Part shown: positions 5,043-7,121 of the stretch, in pieces
How positions within the stretch are numbered: position 1 is the first letter of the stretch
Layout: the number at the start of each line of letters is the position of its first letter
NCBI GenBank assembly: GCA_031280335.1
Contig: JAITGZ010000166.1
Coordinates: forward strand, 1 to 7,121
DNA from: Deltaproteobacteria bacterium
GTDB taxonomy: Bacteria > Desulfobacterota > Desulfovibrionia > Desulfovibrionales > Desulfovibrionaceae
Direction of reading: 5' to 3'
DNA: 7,121 bases
Notes under the pieces: model-generated
The model's input: only the letters and a program-made list of their open reading frames with translations
The model's database searches: none
Told to the model about the DNA's origin: nothing
Position numbers and translations under genes: made by a program

Positions 5043-6319
5043 ATCACGCCTCCCCGCCGGCGGATTTTTTTGTTCAGGCCGTAGCGGATAGCGTCAATGC
5101 AGTGATTGTGCTTATCCAGCGCTACCGGAAAAACCTCGCGCGTGAGCGAGTCCGTCTTGTAACTGTATTTGCGCATCTCGTCCGCCGTGTGGGTACAGCG
5201 CTTGTGCACCTTGATCTGCTTGTAGCCGCGCAAAAAGGTGATGCCGTCCTCCACCGATCCCGGCCATTTCTTGGCCGCGTCAACGCGGAAGCCAAAGCCC
5301 CGCACATGGCGCACCGTCTGCGGCTGCGAGGCGTCAGCATAAATCGGCCATTTGTCGCAGCCGGGTATGTCCCGCTTCCAGGTCTCCGCGATCCTGTCCA
5401 AATCCAGCCCCACCGCGTAACTTTCCTGATCCACAAACAACACCCTGTCTTGCTCAAAACAGCGGATCAGCGTAGTAGGGTCAGCCCCAAAGCCCCAGTC
5501 CGCCCCAAAATAAAATCTTGCGCCGGGCGGTGTTTCAAATTCCTCAATGCTGTACTTGCCCTTGAAAATCACGGCATCGCCTATCTTGCGGCAATTCCCT
5601 TCCCAGACGTGATCATAGGCGTCCGGGTCGTTTTCCAGCATGTACAGCCGCTCTTCATTGAGCACCGCCGGAAACCAGGGGTTGTCCGCCCAGCCGACTT
5701 TGACAACCAGCGCGCCCGGCGGCGGGTTAAGCGCAAAGCGCGTCCACACCGGGTCCGAGTCCTCCTCCGGGTTGAAGGAAAACCAGATTTCCGATCCCGC
5801 TTTGCGTATGGTCGGGATCAGTATGTCCAGGCTTTCCTTGGAAAGCCGCTGCGCCTCTTCCACCCAGCAAATGTCCGCGCCCTCAAAGCTGCGTATGGTG
5901 TCCGGGTTGACCCGCAAACCCGTAAACTTAAACTCGCTCTTTGTGATCGGCGCGCTGATGCCGGTTTTCTGGATGCTGAAAAATTTTTGCAGCTTCAGGC
6001 GGTGAATTTGGTCCACCAACAGACTCATAACCGAGTCCGCAATGCTGGCCTGAAACTCCCTGGCGCACAAAATGCGCTTCCTGCCTTGCAGGGCCAGCAC
6101 CAGCAAAGCGCGGGCAAAGGCCCAACTTTTTGCCCCGCCCCGGCCGCCGTAAAAGACCTTGTAGCGCCTGGGTTCATACAAAGGCAGAAAGGACTCGGCC
6201 ACCTCCACCCGCGCCAGGGCCTCGCGTACCCCCTCGGCCGCAGGCCCGGAACCCCGTTCAAAAGCGTTCATGAACGGGGTAGAAGCCGCAGTCCTGTCCT
6301 TTGCCTTATCCGACATCAT
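5039..6319 (-). CDS. Phage terminase large subunit, PBSX family
   Basis: The 426-residue motor that pumps DNA into the procapsid and cuts it. The N-terminal ATPase has a Walker A loop GGRGGAKS (58-65), an adenine-binding-type segment around CAREFQASI (85-93) and Walker B ICWVEEA (150-156), followed by the coupling segment WFSFNPEEDSDPVW (179-192). The C-terminal RNase H-like nuclease has acidic residues at Asp274 (FGADWGFGADP), Asp329 (IYADAS) and Asp409 (HCIDAIRYGL), the expected metal-binding triad. Length is normal for the family and no motif is missing, so the gene looks functional. The ATG at 6319 overlaps the stop of the DUF3486 gene by four bases, and the end overlaps the portal ATG in the same way. 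A second ATG follows immediately at 6316. A perfect inverted repeat lies within codons 14-23. It acts with the upstream small-subunit candidate and the downstream portal. Confidence 0.93.
   Translation of the reverse strand: MMSDKAKDRTAASTPFMNAFERGSGPAAEGVREALARVEVAESFLPLYEPRRYKVFYGGRGGAKSWAFARALLVLALQGRKRILCAREFQASIADSVMSLLVDQIHRLKLQKFFSIQKTGISAPITKSEFKFTGLRVNPDTIRSFEGADICWVEEAQRLSKESLDILIPTIRKAGSEIWFSFNPEEDSDPVWTRFALNPPPGALVVKVGWADNPWFPAVLNEERLYMLENDPDAYDHVWEGNCRKIGDAVIFKGKYSIEEFETPPGARFYFGADWGFGADPTTLIRCFEQDRVLFVDQESYAVGLDLDRIAETWKRDIPGCDKWPIYADASQPQTVRHVRGFGFRVDAAKKWPGSVEDGITFLRGYKQIKVHKRCTHTADEMRKYSYKTDSLTREVFPVALDKHNHCIDAIRYGLNKKIRRRGGVI
6251..6280. repeat. Perfect 10-bp inverted repeat inside the 5' end of the terminase gene
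   Basis: ACCCCGTTCA (6251-6260) and TGAACGGGGT (6271-6280) are exact reverse complements around a 10-nt spacer. The spacer ends in another CGTTCA, so an alternative palindrome CGTTCATGAACG (6265-6276) also exists. The element covers codons 14-23 of the terminase, about 40 nt after its start. In RNA it would form a stable hairpin. A role in translation of the terminase, or as a packaging/recognition site, is speculative. Confidence 0.5.
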
Positions 6320-6858
6320 CCAGCCCCCGAATTTTCAACCTGGGGCATTTTTGCGCCTTCGGGTGAGATCGTCCGGATCTCAATAACCCCGCCTTCGCCT
6401 TGCGCCGCGTCAGAGGCTTCAGTCTCCGCCGCGGCCTTTTCCGCCCGGATCGTCGTTTCCACCTCCGCCTTGCGCCCGCCGGCCAGGTAGCTTAAGGCGC
6501 GGGTAAGCTGCATCAGCTCGCCGGGCTTGAGCGTAACCTCTTCGCCTTCCGACTCGCTGCGCAGCACCCGGTTGAGCAGCGAGTGCATCATTTCCAGATT
6601 GGCCGCCGCCACCACGCTTGACGGCTCATCCCGGTACTCGCGGGCAATGGCCTCGGCCATCTCCCGGCTCTCGCGCACCCGCGCGGAGATTTTCGCCCAC
6701 TCCTGCCGCTTGCGGCCTACAGAGCTGCGGGATACCGGAGCGCCCATAGTTTTAAGGTGTTCAGTTACCTCGTCCACCGTAAAGCCCTGGTCAAACCAGG
6801 CCGTGATCAGGCGCTGCGCCTCTTTGGGCAGGCGGTTGATCTTGGAAATCCCGGCCAT
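6316..6858 (-). CDS. DUF3486 family phage protein (Mu gp27-like, probable small terminase subunit)
   Basis: A 180-residue protein matching the DUF3486 family of Mu-like phages, in the position of Mu gp27 directly before the large terminase. It is generally thought to bind DNA as the small terminase subunit that marks the packaging site. The start, INRLPKEAQRLITAWFDQG, is the characteristic family opening. It leads into a helix-turn-helix-like segment (about 16-52: TVDEVTEHLK, then PVSRSSVGRKRQEW), where Ser-Arg-Ser-Ser-Val would open the recognition helix. The middle (about 60-130) is helical, and the tail after ~130 is acidic and Ala-rich, then GEGGVIEIRT. The ATG at 6858 follows the upstream stop by one base (TGA-C-ATG) with no strong Shine-Dalgarno sequence, so it is probably translated by coupling. 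The stop overlaps the terminase ATG by four bases. The family call is confident; the small-terminase role is inferred from context. Confidence 0.85.
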   Translation of the reverse strand: MAGISKINRLPKEAQRLITAWFDQGFTVDEVTEHLKTMGAPVSRSSVGRKRQEWAKISARVRESREMAEAIAREYRDEPSSVVAAANLEMMHSLLNRVLRSESEGEEVTLKPGELMQLTRALSYLAGGRKAEVETTIRAEKAAAETEASDAAQGEGGVIEIRTISPEGAKMPQVENSGAG

Positions 6859-6859
6859 G

Positions 6860-7121
6860 TCAAAGCCCGATCTTGCCGGAAAGCGGCCGGCGCAGCCCTT
6901 CCACGCGCTCCCGCCCGGCGGCGGCGTCCCCGCCCTTGCGCGTCAGCGCGGCGATCTGAAGCCCGCCCAGGCTTTCCAGGGCAATCAGCCCGCGCTCCGC
7001 AAGCCAGGCCAGGTCATCCAGAATCGCCGCGTACCCGGCTTCATAGCCCACATCCACCAGGGCCAGCTGCAAAATATCGCTGTTGACCCGCTCCCCCGGC
7101 ATATCCGTCAGCGCCCGCAAA
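6860..7121 (-). CDS. VpaChn25_0724 family phage protein (Mu gp26-like), 5' end outside window
   Basis: At least 86 residues, open through the right edge of the window, so the true start lies beyond 7121; about ten N-terminal residues are probably missing. The visible part runs LRALTDMPGERVNSDILQLAL, ILDDLAWLAERGLIAL, a short GGLQIAALT hairpin, then GGDAAAGRERVEGLRRPLSG. This winged-helix-like pattern and ending are typical of the VpaChn25_0724 family found immediately before DUF3486 genes in Mu-like phages, a place where Mu has gp26. A DNA-binding or packaging-accessory role is inferred from fold and position; no function is established that I know of. It ends one base before the DUF3486 start, so it belongs to the same operon. 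Confidence 0.78.
   Translation of the reverse strand, partial: LRALTDMPGERVNSDILQLALVDVGYEAGYAAILDDLAWLAERGLIALESLGGLQIAALTRKGGDAAAGRERVEGLRRPLSGKIGL

Noticed and set aside
5102..6490. Long plus-strand open frame of 462 codons opposite the terminase
   Set aside because: It is antisense to a terminase with all motifs intact. The protein is Arg/His/Pro-rich with no recognisable domain, as expected for the mirror frame of GC-rich coding DNA.

Overview
The window joins a bacterial chromosome (left, about 1-1580) to one end of a Mu-like transposable prophage (right, about 1580-7121, continuing beyond the window). The DNA is GC-rich. The ThiL and flavoprotein sequences, together with the DUF3486 / PBSX-type terminase / DUF1073 cassette, would fit a Desulfovibrio- or Bilophila-like delta-proteobacterium. 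That assignment is inference from general resemblance, not a search.

Host side: the 3' part of thiL (thiamine-monophosphate kinase, +) runs into the window and converges, with one base between the stop codons, on a flavodoxin-fold NADPH-dependent FMN reductase-like gene (-) that carries an iron-sulfur-flavoprotein-type cysteine cluster. Next comes an AT-richer intergenic stretch (1433-1712). It holds a 22-bp-periodic 9-bp direct repeat and a dyad of GCAACA-type boxes, and I propose that the prophage terminus lies there.

Phage side, all transcribed on the minus strand (right to left): a VpaChn25_0724-family phage protein (5' cut by the window edge), a DUF3486 (Mu gp27-like, probable small terminase/HTH) protein, a PBSX-family large terminase, and a DUF1073 portal protein. 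The last three are joined by 4-nt ATGA overlaps and the first two lie 1 nt apart, so this is one tightly coupled packaging operon. The portal is unusual. Its last ~120 residues are a separate domain resembling phage Barnase-EndoU-ColicinE5/D-RelE (BECR) nucleases, joined by a low-complexity linker and encoded by DNA of clearly lower GC (about 44% over 3061-3300, against 73% in a sampled line of the portal body). This looks like a phage-borne polymorphic RNase toxin attached to the portal.

Downstream of the portal, where a Mu-like phage should have its MuF/gp30, protease, capsid and tail genes, there is only ~480 bp of poorly coding sequence with small ORFs. A beta-class DNA methyltransferase then sits at the prophage edge, the position mom holds in phage Mu. 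The simplest reading is a prophage that lost its head/tail region between portal and methyltransferase. The alternative is an element with a reduced or rearranged gene order. No tRNA, rRNA, CRISPR array or insertion sequence was seen.
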